DNA from: a virus | Length of the DNA stretch: 53,375 bases | IMG/VR virus record: IMGVR_UViG_3300036816_000028 | Location: 1 to 53,375 of that record | Strand: one strand, 5' to 3' | Shown here: piece by piece, positions 1-7,192 of the stretch | Position numbering within the stretch: position 1 is the stretch's first letter | Layout of the letters: each line of letters starts with the position of its first letter | Notes under the pieces: generated by a model | Told to the model about the DNA's origin: nothing | Seen by the model: the letters and a program-made list of their open reading frames with translations, nothing else | The model's database searches: none | Made by a program: the position numbers and the translations under genes

Positions 1-904
1 CGACTACCGCGCAGAAGTCCACGCGGGTGCGGCCGTCCACGATGATGTTCTTCAGACCTTCGGTTTTGCCCGCGTTCGGAGCACCGGTGATCAGGTAGTG
101 GCCCAGCGGGCGCGACGTCGCGTCGTCCCCGCACATCCACACCGCCATGACGGAGCCGTCGGCCCGGCCGCCGTACACCAGCGGGCCGTCCGCGATGGAC
201 TTCCCGGGCATGCTGGGGCCCGTCCAGACCCGGACGGCGGTGGCGTCGTCAGACGGCTGGAAAGCCACCCTGACACGGTCAGCGCGGCCTTTGACGGGCG
301 TGACAGTCACGTCGTCAGCGCCCATTCCGACCGCGGAGGCGATGTTCTTCCGGGCGGCCACGACGTCGTCCGACGTGCCCTCTCCGGGCTTGAGCTGGAC
401 GTCCGCCTCCACTCGGCCGTCCTTCTCCGTGATCTTCTTCGTCCGGGCTCCGGCCAGGGCCGCCACCCGCTGGAACAGGGGGTCCTTCTCCCGGGTGGCC
501 TTGTCGGCTTCGTGCTGGGGCTGCATGGCGAAGTGCCGGAGGTTCCAGCACAGGGACAGGATCGGGGCACCTAGTGCCCACAGTTTGACCATCTCCGGGT
601 CCAGCGGGTTCCCGGCGCTGGCCAGGGTGAACCAGCCGGTCACGGCGCCGGTGAAGACGGTGGCCAGCGTCCGGGTGTACTCATGCCGGTTGCGCCAGGT
701 CAGGTGGGTGATGCCGGTCAGGACGACCGCTCCGGCGCCCATCCCGGCCGTCAGAGCCGGGTCCCCGTGGACTGCGAACTGGGCGGCCAGGGCTGCGGGC
801 ATGGCGCTGGCGGTGATGGCCCAGGGCTGCGCCCAGGCCGGGATGGGGCCGGAGCCTTGGGCGGTCTCCTGGCCCTTTGACCTGCTCTTCTTCTTGTCGG
901 ACAT
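1..904 (-). CDS. FtsK/TraB-like DNA translocase, N-terminal part
   Basis: The reading frame starts with ATG at 904 and runs off the left edge, so about 301 N-terminal residues are visible. A lysine-rich start is followed by hydrophobic stretches at about residues 28-68, 79-99 and 105-122, a charged segment, and a Walker A loop GAPNAGKT near residue 275. Membrane segments followed by a P-loop are the layout of FtsK/SpoIIIE and of the TraB conjugal translocases of Streptomyces plasmids, which pump double-stranded DNA across a septum or membrane. It is the last visible gene of a leftward block, after a small unknown gene and an SpdB-like gene, which favours a TraB-like role. The C-terminal DNA-reading domain, which would decide between FtsK and TraB, lies outside the window. 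Confidence 0.72.
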   Translation of the reverse strand, partial: MSDKKKSRSKGQETAQGSGPIPAWAQPWAITASAMPAALAAQFAVHGDPALTAGMGAGAVVLTGITHLTWRNRHEYTRTLATVFTGAVTGWFTLASAGNPLDPEMVKLWALGAPILSLCWNLRHFAMQPQHEADKATREKDPLFQRVAALAGARTKKITEKDGRVEADVQLKPGEGTSDDVVAARKNIASAVGMGADDVTVTPVKGRADRVRVAFQPSDDATAVRVWTGPSMPGKSIADGPLVYGGRADGSVMAVWMCGDDATSRPLGHYLITGAPNAGKTEGLKNIIVDGRTRVDFCAVV

Positions 905-920
905 GGCTCCGGCCCTCCTT

Positions 921-1427
921 TCAGAGCTTGATCGAGAAGTGGCGGTTCTTCGGCTTGTCGGTGCCCTCCAGGAGTTCACCGAAGGCCGCTTCAAAGGCGG
1001 TCCAGACGCCGACGAACTCCCCGGCGTTCTCGGCGAACCCGTCTCCGATCTTGTTCAACCGCTTGGTGACCCGGCGCATCTTGAACACCGCGCCCCAGGA
1101 CCGGTTCTGACGACCCATCTCCTTCGCACCGGCGGTGAGTTCACCGGCGGCCAGGTGGGTCTCCACGGCCAGTCGGTGGCACAGCGCGCGGCCCATCTCG
1201 CAGAAGGCATGGAGGTCGTTTTGGTCGGACAGCTCCTGGTCCACAAAGCCCCTGATCAGGGCCGTAAGGTCCTTCGGGCTGGTGGCGGAGCCACCGGCGC
1301 CCCGGCCGGAGCCGGAGCTGGCCGGGAGGCCGTCTTCGCGCAGCCCGCGCGCCCGTGCGTCGGCCGCGTCCTTCGGGATGGTGCCGCGGGTGGTGTTGTC
1401 CCCCGGCTTCAGCTTCGCATCGGCCAT
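921..1427 (-). CDS. hypothetical protein in the transfer-like block
   Basis: Function not recognised (168 residues). The N-terminal third is low-complexity and polar. Residues from about 60 on look like a helical fold, with a patch rich in Lys/Arg (FKMRRVTKRLNK) near residue 130. Two in-frame ATGs exist, at 1445 (overlapping the stop of the upstream gene) and 1427. The 1427 start is preferred because GGAGGAG lies 6 nt upstream. The short spacing to the FtsK-like gene suggests one transcript and a possible accessory role beside the translocase; that role is inference. Confidence 0.6.
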   Translation of the reverse strand: MADAKLKPGDNTTRGTIPKDAADARARGLREDGLPASSGSGRGAGGSATSPKDLTALIRGFVDQELSDQNDLHAFCEMGRALCHRLAVETHLAAGELTAGAKEMGRQNRSWGAVFKMRRVTKRLNKIGDGFAENAGEFVGVWTAFEAAFGELLEGTDKPKNRHFSIKL

Positions 1428-1441
1428 GGCCTGCTCCTCCG

Positions 1442-2326
1442 TCATGCGCTCTGGGCAAGCGCGCTGCGCGCCCGCCGGATGCTGGTGTTCATGGTGTTGG
1501 GCTTCGTGTCCTGGCCGAAGCTGTCCCGGATCATGTCCTTGATCACGTCGTCCGGGGTGTCCTCACCCTGGGACAGGATCTCCAGGACGAAGGACTTCAT
1601 GGAGCCGTTCCGGATGGCCCGTGTCCCCGCGGGGACAGGAGCGGTGTCCTTGTCCTCCATGGCTGCGGGGACAGGCTCTGCGGTGGGGACAACTGCCGGG
1701 GACAGTTCGGGGACCGCCGGGACAGCAGCCGCGGGGACAGGCTCAGCAGCCGGGGACACCGGCGCGGTGTCTGCGGGGACAACCGGGCTGTCCTGCGGGA
1801 CAGCGGGGACACCGCCGACGAAGGACACGGCCTGGGACAGGACACGGACGCCGGTCGGGGACGCGGCCAGGTGGAGCAGGTGGCCGAAGACCAGGGCCGG
1901 AATGCAGGAGATCGTGACCGTCAGCGTCTGGTGGTAGGTCCAAGCGTTGCCCGGCTGCCAGCCGGAGCCGTACAGGTGCGCGATGGGCTGGGCGGCCATG
2001 GCCAGCGTGATGGACGCGATGGCACCCCCGACGGCCGTGCGCTTGCCCGGCGCCCCCTTGGGCCGCTTCGTGGCCACGACGGCGGCCACACCGGCGTACA
2101 TGGTCAGCACTGCGGGCATGCCCCAGGCCAGCCAGTCGGTCCACCCGGCCAGGTGCGCCAGGAAGTGCTCCCCGGGGGCGGACATCACCAGGACGATGAC
2201 GGCCACGGCGGGCCGGACCCAGTCCTGAATCCAGCCGACCCAGAGCGGGTTACCGTCGTGGTCGGTGCGGGACAGGACAGGGACACGGGTGGCGTCGGGA
2301 ACGGTGTCCTTCTGCTTCCGGAACAT
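1442..2326 (-). CDS. SpdB-like (DUF2637-type) membrane protein
   Basis: This 294-residue protein has about four membrane segments between residues 30 and 170, then a Pro/Ala/Val-rich linker, then a soluble C-terminal region (about 240-294) with predicted helices and basic residues. Membrane bundle plus soluble tail resembles the DUF2637 family, which includes plasmid spread (Spd) proteins of Streptomyces that help plasmid DNA move between mycelial compartments. The ATG at 2326 is chosen because GAGGAGG sits 5 nt upstream; a longer frame to 2464 has no such site. The neighbouring FtsK/TraB-like ATPase supports the assignment. The low-complexity linker is encoded by DNA full of GGGACA repeats, so the peptide repeats may be a by-product of the DNA motif. 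Confidence 0.55.
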   Translation of the reverse strand: MFRKQKDTVPDATRVPVLSRTDHDGNPLWVGWIQDWVRPAVAVIVLVMSAPGEHFLAHLAGWTDWLAWGMPAVLTMYAGVAAVVATKRPKGAPGKRTAVGGAIASITLAMAAQPIAHLYGSGWQPGNAWTYHQTLTVTISCIPALVFGHLLHLAASPTGVRVLSQAVSFVGGVPAVPQDSPVVPADTAPVSPAAEPVPAAAVPAVPELSPAVVPTAEPVPAAMEDKDTAPVPAGTRAIRNGSMKSFVLEILSQGEDTPDDVIKDMIRDSFGQDTKPNTMNTSIRRARSALAQSA

Positions 2327-2368
2327 GGTGTCCTCCTCTTCAGGGACAGACTTTGATTTAGTCGTCCC

Positions 2369-2397
2369 AGTAAAAGGGACAGTCCCCGGACTGTCAA
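2369..2397 (-). promoter_or_regulatory. sigma70-like promoter for the SpdB-like gene
   Basis: On the minus strand a perfect TTGACA (2397-2392) is followed after 17 nt by TTTACT (2374-2369). Transcription would start near 2362, leaving a leader of about 36 nt before the ATG at 2326. Confidence 0.6.
2378..2395. promoter_or_regulatory. dyad overlapping the -35 box (operator candidate)
   Basis: GACAGTCC, two bases, GGACTGTC form a perfect inverted repeat with 8-bp arms. It covers most of the -35 box and part of the spacer of the leftward promoter, the position expected for a repressor site. It also contains the GGGACA-family sequence, so the repeat array and the operator may share a binding protein. 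Confidence 0.5.
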
Positions 2398-2441
2398 GGA
2401 CAGCCGGGGACTGATTCGGGGGACAGGGACAGAAGGACAGA

Positions 2442-2846
2442 TCAGGGGTGTCCCTGGGGGACATACGGGCGGGGACGGCGTGTCCTCCAATGCGTCCCGT
2501 CGAAGAATTGTCCCCGCTGTCCCCAGGACGTCATGTGCCAGGGGGTGTCCCCGCTGTCCTGGGTGTCCTCCGTGGAGTCGTCCCCGCTGTCCTGGCCGGG
2601 GACAGGGCCGATCAGCGGTTCCGGGGACAGGCCGTCCTCCACCGGCGGGACGAAGTCCTGTCCCGCCGGAAGGGAGGACAGAGCCAGGGACGCCCGGGAC
2701 ACCGCGGCGCGGAGTCCGGAGAACGCCTCCACGATGGCGGCCATGGTCGCCGACGCCTGGCGGACCCGGTACGGCTCCAGCTTCTGCGCGTCCTTGATCC
2801 ACTGGGACACGGGAGCGCCGTGTCCTCCAGCCGTGTCCCTGCTCAC
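2442..2846 (-). CDS. hypothetical protein, acidic C-terminal half
   Basis: Function not recognised (134 residues). Residues 10-60 look helical (QWIKDAQKLEPYRVRQAS onward), and the rest is rich in Asp, Gly, Pro and Thr. The start overlaps the upstream stop in an ATGA junction (2843-2846), indicating translational coupling. Much of the acidic tail is encoded by GGGACA/TGTCC-rich DNA, so its sequence is probably constrained by the DNA motif. Confidence 0.55.
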   Translation of the reverse strand: MSRDTAGGHGAPVSQWIKDAQKLEPYRVRQASATMAAIVEAFSGLRAAVSRASLALSSLPAGQDFVPPVEDGLSPEPLIGPVPGQDSGDDSTEDTQDSGDTPWHMTSWGQRGQFFDGTHWRTRRPRPYVPQGHP

Positions 2847-3070
2847 CGGACATCGTCCTTCGTGGCGCCCTTGACGATGCCGACCGCCGGGACAGCCGGA
2901 TCGTGGACTTCCAGGGAGACCTCCTTCAGGACACCGCTCCAGCGGATCGTCCCGGACACCCGCTCCAGTCCCCCGGCGCCCTTCGCCCGTGCCGACGCAC
3001 AGAAGCGCTCCAGGTCCACCAGAGTGATCCAGCCCTGCTTCTCACTGACCGTCGTGTGGCTGGTAGCCAT
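2843..3070 (-). CDS. small hypothetical protein
   Basis: 75 residues, not recognised. It reads as a small mixed alpha/beta protein (GWITLVDLERFCASARAKG, then TIRWSGVLKEVSLEVHDP). The ATG at 3070 is inside the end of the upstream gene; GGAGG lies 10 nt upstream. A longer frame to 3235 has a Ser/Arg-rich extension that looks out-of-frame and was not used. Confidence 0.5.
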   Translation of the reverse strand: MATSHTTVSEKQGWITLVDLERFCASARAKGAGGLERVSGTIRWSGVLKEVSLEVHDPAVPAVGIVKGATKDDVR

Positions 3071-3266
3071 CTCCGTCCAACCTCCATTCCGTGTACAGGA
3101 AGTCCCGCGGGACAGTTCCCGCAGGGATCGATTCGTCCCGCTGGAGGACGATCGACATAAGGCGGCCGACATCCAGTTCTTTCGGGGACTGGACGACCCC
3201 TCCGACGCGCGCCGGGTCGTCGTCGCTCCCCACATCCATGGAGTAGACGTAGACCGCCCGTCCCAT
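3042..3266 (-). CDS. small hypothetical protein
   Basis: 74 residues, unrecognised, with a plausible beta-rich N terminus (MGRAVYVYSMDVGSDDD) and a central MSIVLQRDESIPAG stretch. The start is joined to the preceding gene in a TGATG junction at 3264-3268, and the 3' end overlaps the next gene by 29 nt. Confidence 0.5.
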   Translation of the reverse strand: MGRAVYVYSMDVGSDDDPARVGGVVQSPKELDVGRLMSIVLQRDESIPAGTVPRDFLYTEWRLDGDGYQPHDGQ

Positions 3267-3565
3267 CACTCCACGCTCCAGCGCTTCTCCGACAGGTCCA
3301 CGTCGTCGGACATGCCGGTCAGCTCCCGGAGCCAGAAGACCAGGACGGCCCGGTCCCTGGCCGACATCGCGCGCAGCGCCAGGACGGCGCCGGGGTAGTC
3401 CCCGTCCGTCACCGCGTTGAACGCCTCCAGCTCCAGCCGGACCGGCACGGACGTGGCCTTCAGAGACCGCATCTCCCCCGCCGACCTGACCGCCTCCGCG
3501 TCGGCCGCGGAGCCGACTCCGCCCAGTTCCAGCGGCTGGCGGTCGCGCTTCCACCACTTCTTCAC
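3266..3565 (-). CDS. small hypothetical protein, basic N terminus
   Basis: 99 residues, not recognised. It starts VKKWWKRDRQ, has a helical middle (LELEAFNAVTDGDYPGAVLALRAM) and ends acidic. The GTG at 3565 is preferred because AGGAAGATC lies directly upstream, a short form of the AGGAAGAAGGAAGATC leader used by other genes here. The paired-helix pattern with YPGAVLAL hints at a TPR-like or adaptor fold, but no family is assigned. Confidence 0.5.
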   Translation of the reverse strand: MKKWWKRDRQPLELGGVGSAADAEAVRSAGEMRSLKATSVPVRLELEAFNAVTDGDYPGAVLALRAMSARDRAVLVFWLRELTGMSDDVDLSEKRWSVE

Positions 3566-3572
3566 GATCTTC

Positions 3573-4241
3573 CTACCTTCCCCGGTCCGGCCGACCGGCG
3601 GTGGACGTGCCCGGGTGGCTGTACCACTTCCAGGTGACACGGTTGATGTGCTCGAACTTCGCTCCGCCGTCCAGGAGCCTGATCAGGTAATCCTCATCCT
3701 CTCCGCGGTACCGGCCATCCTGGAGCCGGTACCCGTCGCGGAAGCCCCCGGCGGCGCGGACGGCTTCGGTCCTCACCAGATGGGTCATCGGGATGAAGGA
3801 GCCCTGGCGCCGAAGGTGCGCTTCCTGCTCCTTTCCGAAGCGGATTCCCCAGGGCGCCCGGATCTGCCCCTGGAAGGTCACGGCCGTGGGGTCGGGACCG
3901 CCGATCATCTTCGGGGACGGGTAGACCAGATCGACGGCCGGGTCCGCCTCCAGGACGCGCATGCACGCCAGGATGTGGTGGGGCAGGAGTTCGTCGTCAT
4001 CGTCCAGCCAGGCCACCACGTCCGTGGCTACCCGCTCCAGCGCCCGGTTCCTCGCCTCCGCGGCGCCGGTGCGCTCCGCGTCGTACTCCGCCACCACCTG
4101 GTCCGGGAACCGGCGCTGGGCGCGTACAGAAGCCATGGCGCGCTCGAACAGCGCTTCCCGGCCGGGGATGGTAGGAATGACGATCGCCACCGTGAGCCGC
4201 TTCGGGTTCGGGCGCCCGGCGCGCCGCTTCGCCTCACCCAC
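3573..4241 (-). CDS. GT-A family 2 glycosyltransferase
   Basis: 222 residues with a family 2 glycosyltransferase core. The first beta strand is VAIVIPTIPGREALF (about 17-31), followed by EARNRALERV (about 62-71), the metal-binding acidic motif WLDDDDELLP (about 78-87) and the acceptor-side motif GEDEDYLIRLL (about 180-190). Such enzymes move a sugar from a nucleotide donor to an acceptor. It is the first of three GT-A enzymes, together with a sugar epimerase, within 3.4 kb. The acceptor is unknown: phage DNA, virion proteins or host glycans are all possible. Confidence 0.82.
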   Translation of the reverse strand: MGEAKRRAGRPNPKRLTVAIVIPTIPGREALFERAMASVRAQRRFPDQVVAEYDAERTGAAEARNRALERVATDVVAWLDDDDELLPHHILACMRVLEADPAVDLVYPSPKMIGGPDPTAVTFQGQIRAPWGIRFGKEQEAHLRRQGSFIPMTHLVRTEAVRAAGGFRDGYRLQDGRYRGEDEDYLIRLLDGGAKFEHINRVTWKWYSHPGTSTAGRPDRGR

Positions 4242-4503
4242 GGCCGGGCTTCCCCAGTACCTGGCTGATCTCCTCCGGCGTCATCTCCCGGCCGAAGGGC
4301 TGTTCCGGCGCAGTGAAGTCCACGTGGATGGCGGACACCGTCAGGGCCACCGTGTGGCCGCTGGCGTCGCTGTGCGCCCGCATCCACGCGGAGACGTCGT
4401 CCCAGGCCGTCCCGGTGTCGTTCTCCTTGCAGCCCAGGCACAGGGCCACGTAGAGCGGAATCGAGTCGGCCGGGGTCTTCCTCTTCTGCTCTCCCCAGGG
4501 CAT
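4234..4503 (-). CDS. small hypothetical protein in the sugar block
   Basis: 89 residues, unrecognised. The centre (DDVSAWMRAHSDASGHTVALTV) could be a small alpha/beta domain, and a CLGC pair sits near residue 22. GGAGG lies 4 nt before the ATG, and the start overlaps the epimerase stop. The stop overlaps the start of the next glycosyltransferase, so it is translated with the sugar genes. Confidence 0.6.
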   Translation of the reverse strand: MPWGEQKRKTPADSIPLYVALCLGCKENDTGTAWDDVSAWMRAHSDASGHTVALTVSAIHVDFTAPEQPFGREMTPEEISQVLGKPGRG

Positions 4504-5402
4504 TACGCCTCCTTTCTGAAACACCGGGCCACACCCTGTTCCAGCGTGACCTCCGGCGTGTAGTAGCGGAGCATCTTCGACGGGTCCCCGACCCGGTAGG
4601 CGACGCCGGTGGGCTTCCCGGGGTCGGCCGTGATGGACGCCGGGATGTAGCCCGCGGCAGCCGTGACCAGCTCCGCCAGCTCCCGGAACGACGTGGCCCG
4701 GCCGGTGCACAGGTTCACCGGATCGGTCACGTCCGCGTCGGCCAGCGCCATGACTCCCTTCACGATGTCGTCCACGTGGATGAAGTCCCGGACGCAGTCC
4801 CCGCACCACGTCGGGAACGGGTCCTCCCGGCGCCGTGCGCGCTCCACGAAGGCGCGGAAGGGGTAGGTGTCGTCCTGGTCCTCCCCGTAGCCGGAGAAGG
4901 GCCGTACGACCGTCACCGGGACACCGCTGGCGCGGAGCGATCCGGACAGCGCTTCGCCGACCACCTTCGACCAGCCGTACACCTGGTCCGGCGGGACCGC
5001 CGGACACGGGTCGTCTCCGTCGTGCTCGCTGAGCCAGGTCGGGGCAGTCGCACTCTGGTAGGCCGCCGGGTACATGGCGGAGGAGCTGAAGTAGACCACC
5101 CGGCCGGGCTTCGCCTTCGCGGCCCAGCGGAACATTTCGGCGTCGATGGCCAGGTTCACCGCGGTCTCCAGCGGGGAGCCGTCGATGACCTCCCGGCCGC
5201 CGACCACGGCCGCCGCGTGGACGACCAGGTCCCAGCGCCTGACGTCCCGGCCGCCGCGTTGAGCGTCCCGGAAGTAGTGGACGCAGTCCTGGGAGGAGGA
5301 GCGCTTCGTGTCCAGGCCGGTCACGGAGTACCCGCGTCGGACCAGCTCCGCGATGAAGTGGCGGCCCAGGAAGCCCAGGTCACCGGTCACCAGTGCTTCC
5401 AC
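4503..5402 (-). CDS. NAD-dependent epimerase/dehydratase (extended SDR)
   Basis: 299 residues. The NAD-binding loop TGDLGFLG is at residues 7-14, followed by VVHAAAVVGG, the serine stretch YFSSSAMYP and the YGWSK (YxxxK) catalytic motif. Extended short-chain dehydrogenases of this type epimerise or dehydrate nucleotide sugars. The GTG at 5402 is chosen because it lies 8 nt after AAGGGGAG and places the first Rossmann strand directly at the N terminus, as in the family. It probably prepares the donor sugar for the adjacent glycosyltransferases. Confidence 0.85.
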   Translation of the reverse strand: MEALVTGDLGFLGRHFIAELVRRGYSVTGLDTKRSSSQDCVHYFRDAQRGGRDVRRWDLVVHAAAVVGGREVIDGSPLETAVNLAIDAEMFRWAAKAKPGRVVYFSSSAMYPAAYQSATAPTWLSEHDGDDPCPAVPPDQVYGWSKVVGEALSGSLRASGVPVTVVRPFSGYGEDQDDTYPFRAFVERARRREDPFPTWCGDCVRDFIHVDDIVKGVMALADADVTDPVNLCTGRATSFRELAELVTAAAGYIPASITADPGKPTGVAYRVGDPSKMLRYYTPEVTLEQGVARCFRKEA

Positions 5403-5404
5403 GA

Positions 5405-5611
5405 TCACCACTCCCCTTTGAAGTGCGGCGCGTTCGCCGAAAGGTACTGGTTGTCGGTCAGCGGACGGGCGATGGTCCAGGAGCGCCGCGGGTGAAGCGT
5501 CTTCGGCGCGTAGCAGTGTCGGCAGATCCACCGGCGCCAGCCGCGCGGTTCGAACGGGTGGGGCTCCACCTTGGACGGGTGGATCTTCGTAACGTCGGGC
5601 TTCCTCACCAT
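5405..5611 (-). CDS. small CxxC protein
   Basis: 68 residues with one CRHC pair (WICRHCYAPKTLHPR) and flanking His residues that could bind zinc. Its ATG at 5611 overlaps the stop of the upstream glycosyltransferase, and its stop sits at the start of the epimerase. No function is assigned. Confidence 0.6.
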   Translation of the reverse strand: MVRKPDVTKIHPSKVEPHPFEPRGWRRWICRHCYAPKTLHPRRSWTIARPLTDNQYLSANAPHFKGEW

Positions 5612-6213
5612 GCGCTCCCACTCCCCGACGTGTTGCCGCCGTGCCAGCGCCACTCCCAGGTCCGGGCGTAGTGGTGGACGAACTTGGCGCCTTCGTTCAG
5701 ACACTTGATCCACATGCCCCAGTCCTCACAGGGGTTGCCCGGATCGCCCCGGTGCTCGAACCCGCCGACGTGGTGGAGCAGGGACGTCCGCGCCAGGACC
5801 GTGATCGGGATGTAGTTCTGGTGGCTGCGGATCGTCTCCGCGTCGAACTCCCGGCCTTCGTACTGCGGGAACGGATCGGTTCCTACCGGCAGGTCGAACC
5901 AGGGGTACACCACGTCCGCGTTAGTGTCCCTGGCGGTCTCCAGGAGCGCTTCCACGTGGTGCGGGTACCAACGGTCGTCGGAGTCGAGAAAGGCCGCCCA
6001 CTCCGCCGTGACGCCCGCCAGGGCCCGGGTCCTGGTGACGGCCGCACCGTCGTGTTCGGTGTCCACCGCCACATGGATGGCGTCCACCGGCCGGGACTGC
6101 GCGGTGACGGAGACCAGGGCGTCGATCAGCATGCCGTTCGCCACGTTCGGCGCGTGGACGGGGATGACGGCAGCCACTTGGCCGCGCCGGTACGGCCACG
6201 CGGTCCCGTTCAC
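5605..6213 (-). CDS. GT-A family 2 glycosyltransferase
   Basis: 202 residues. The core motifs are AAVIPVHAPN at the first strand, VTRTRALAGV, the metal-binding FLDSDDRWYPHH and the downstream CEDWGMWIKCL. It is a paralogue in fold, not a copy, of the other two enzymes. GTG at 6213 overlaps the upstream TGA in a GTGA junction. Confidence 0.8.
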   Translation of the reverse strand: MNGTAWPYRRGQVAAVIPVHAPNVANGMLIDALVSVTAQSRPVDAIHVAVDTEHDGAAVTRTRALAGVTAEWAAFLDSDDRWYPHHVEALLETARDTNADVVYPWFDLPVGTDPFPQYEGREFDAETIRSHQNYIPITVLARTSLLHHVGGFEHRGDPGNPCEDWGMWIKCLNEGAKFVHHYARTWEWRWHGGNTSGSGSAW

Positions 6214-6899
6214 CCCTCCACCGCCCAGCGGATCAAGTCGGCATCGGCCGTCAGGCGTCCGTCCGCTTCGTACGCCAGCCAGAAGGCCCGGTCCGCGCTG
6301 TCCACCGCGGGCGCGTTGGCCTCCCGGTAGCCGTCGTCCATGGCGGCCTTCCCCGCGGCCGGGTGAAGGTGCTCGATCACCGTGTCCGGCAAGTAGACCA
6401 GCGTGCCCAGGGCTTCGCCCAGCGCCTTCCAGTAGTTGTCCAGGTACAGGTGGACCATCCCCGGCGGGACCATGGAGCGCAGCGCCCGGACGATCCGCGC
6501 GTCCATGAAGACGGCAGTCGGCAGGTTGGCTCCCTGGAGCAGGTCGTTCCCGTAGACGATCCGCGGCGTGCCGTCGGCGCCGTCCTTCAGGGCGTGAAGG
6601 ACGGCCAGATCCCAGCCGGGCGTGACCGGGAGGTGGTCGTCCCCCATGAAGCCCAGGGCGTCGTAGCTGTCCATGGCCTCCACCGCCATCATGTTCAGCG
6701 TCGGGCCCAGCCGCTGCCGGTGGATGACGGCCAGGTTGGACAGCCCCAACCGGCAGTAGTCCATGCACTTCGGGTCGTCGTCGTCCACGACGAACCGGAA
6801 GGACACGTCCGTCCCGGCGGCCGTCTCCTGCCAGGTCTTCTCCAGCCGGTCCGCGTTCTCCGGGCGCCCGCGGGACGGCACGATCACCAGCATCTTCAC
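6210..6899 (-). CDS. glycosyltransferase-like protein (GT-A fold)
   Basis: 229 residues. The N-terminal strand MLVIVPSRGRPENADRL, an acidic run VVDDDDPK (about 37-44) and GFMGDDHLPVTPGWD (about 83-97) fit a GT-A nucleotide-sugar fold with a DxD-like metal site. The GTG at 6899 forms a GTGA overlap and lies 5 nt after GGAGGAG; an ATG two codons later is also possible. It is more diverged than the other two, so donor and acceptor cannot be predicted. Confidence 0.72.
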   Translation of the reverse strand: MKMLVIVPSRGRPENADRLEKTWQETAAGTDVSFRFVVDDDDPKCMDYCRLGLSNLAVIHRQRLGPTLNMMAVEAMDSYDALGFMGDDHLPVTPGWDLAVLHALKDGADGTPRIVYGNDLLQGANLPTAVFMDARIVRALRSMVPPGMVHLYLDNYWKALGEALGTLVYLPDTVIEHLHPAAGKAAMDDGYREANAPAVDSADRAFWLAYEADGRLTADADLIRWAVEG

Positions 6900-7138
6900 G
6901 CGGGCTCCTCCACGATCGTCCAGACGTTGTCCCCGACGCCGGAGACAGTCCGCCGGACCATTCCCGCGGTGGACAGCCGGGTCAGGGCAAGGTAGGTGAG
7001 CTGGGGGGAGATCGACAGAGCCTCCGCGATCTCGTTCCGGCTCTTCGGTCCGTTCTCTGCCAGGAAGGCGCGGATCGTCGCGTCACGCCGGACGGTTGTG
7101 TCCGGCCTGGGGCGCCCGCGCTGGGCCTTTTCGGCCAT
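6896..7138 (-). CDS. small winged-helix DNA-binding protein
   Basis: 80 residues. A basic N terminus (KAQRGRPRP) precedes a winged-helix pattern: AFLAENGPKSRNEIAEALSI, recognition helix region LTYLALTRLSTAGMV, then a wing RRTVSGVGDNVW. It likely regulates transcription of the sugar block that follows it. The ATG at 7138 is chosen for AAAGGAG 6 nt upstream. Confidence 0.68.
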   Translation of the reverse strand: MAEKAQRGRPRPDTTVRRDATIRAFLAENGPKSRNEIAEALSISPQLTYLALTRLSTAGMVRRTVSGVGDNVWTIVEEPA

Positions 7139-7192
7139 CACCGGCTCCTTTCGTTTCATCGGTTCGCTTAACTGTAGCTTGACCAGCCGGTT

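Larger units (their letters stand above)
1567..2895. repeat. dense array of GGGACA / TGTCCC motifs
   Basis: By eye about 24 copies of GGGACA (often extended to GGGGACAG) lie on the plus strand and about eight as TGTCCC. Independent bases at this G+C would give about one in total. Copies occur in several reading frames of two genes and in the intergenic gap 2327-2441, so codon choice in one protein does not explain them. Most copies face one way; the inverse orientation is concentrated at about 2440-2560. Clustered 8-bp motifs near TraB genes (TRS in clt loci) are known in Streptomyces plasmids, but this motif differs from the published GACCCGGA. Confidence 0.75.

Noticed and set aside
147-1937. 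A 596-codon plus-strand frame
   Set aside because: It runs against three coupled leftward genes and has a low-complexity product in the GGGACA array.
1567-2895. Possible CRISPR array
   Set aside because: The motif is 6-8 bp and irregularly spaced inside genes, with no repeat-spacer structure.
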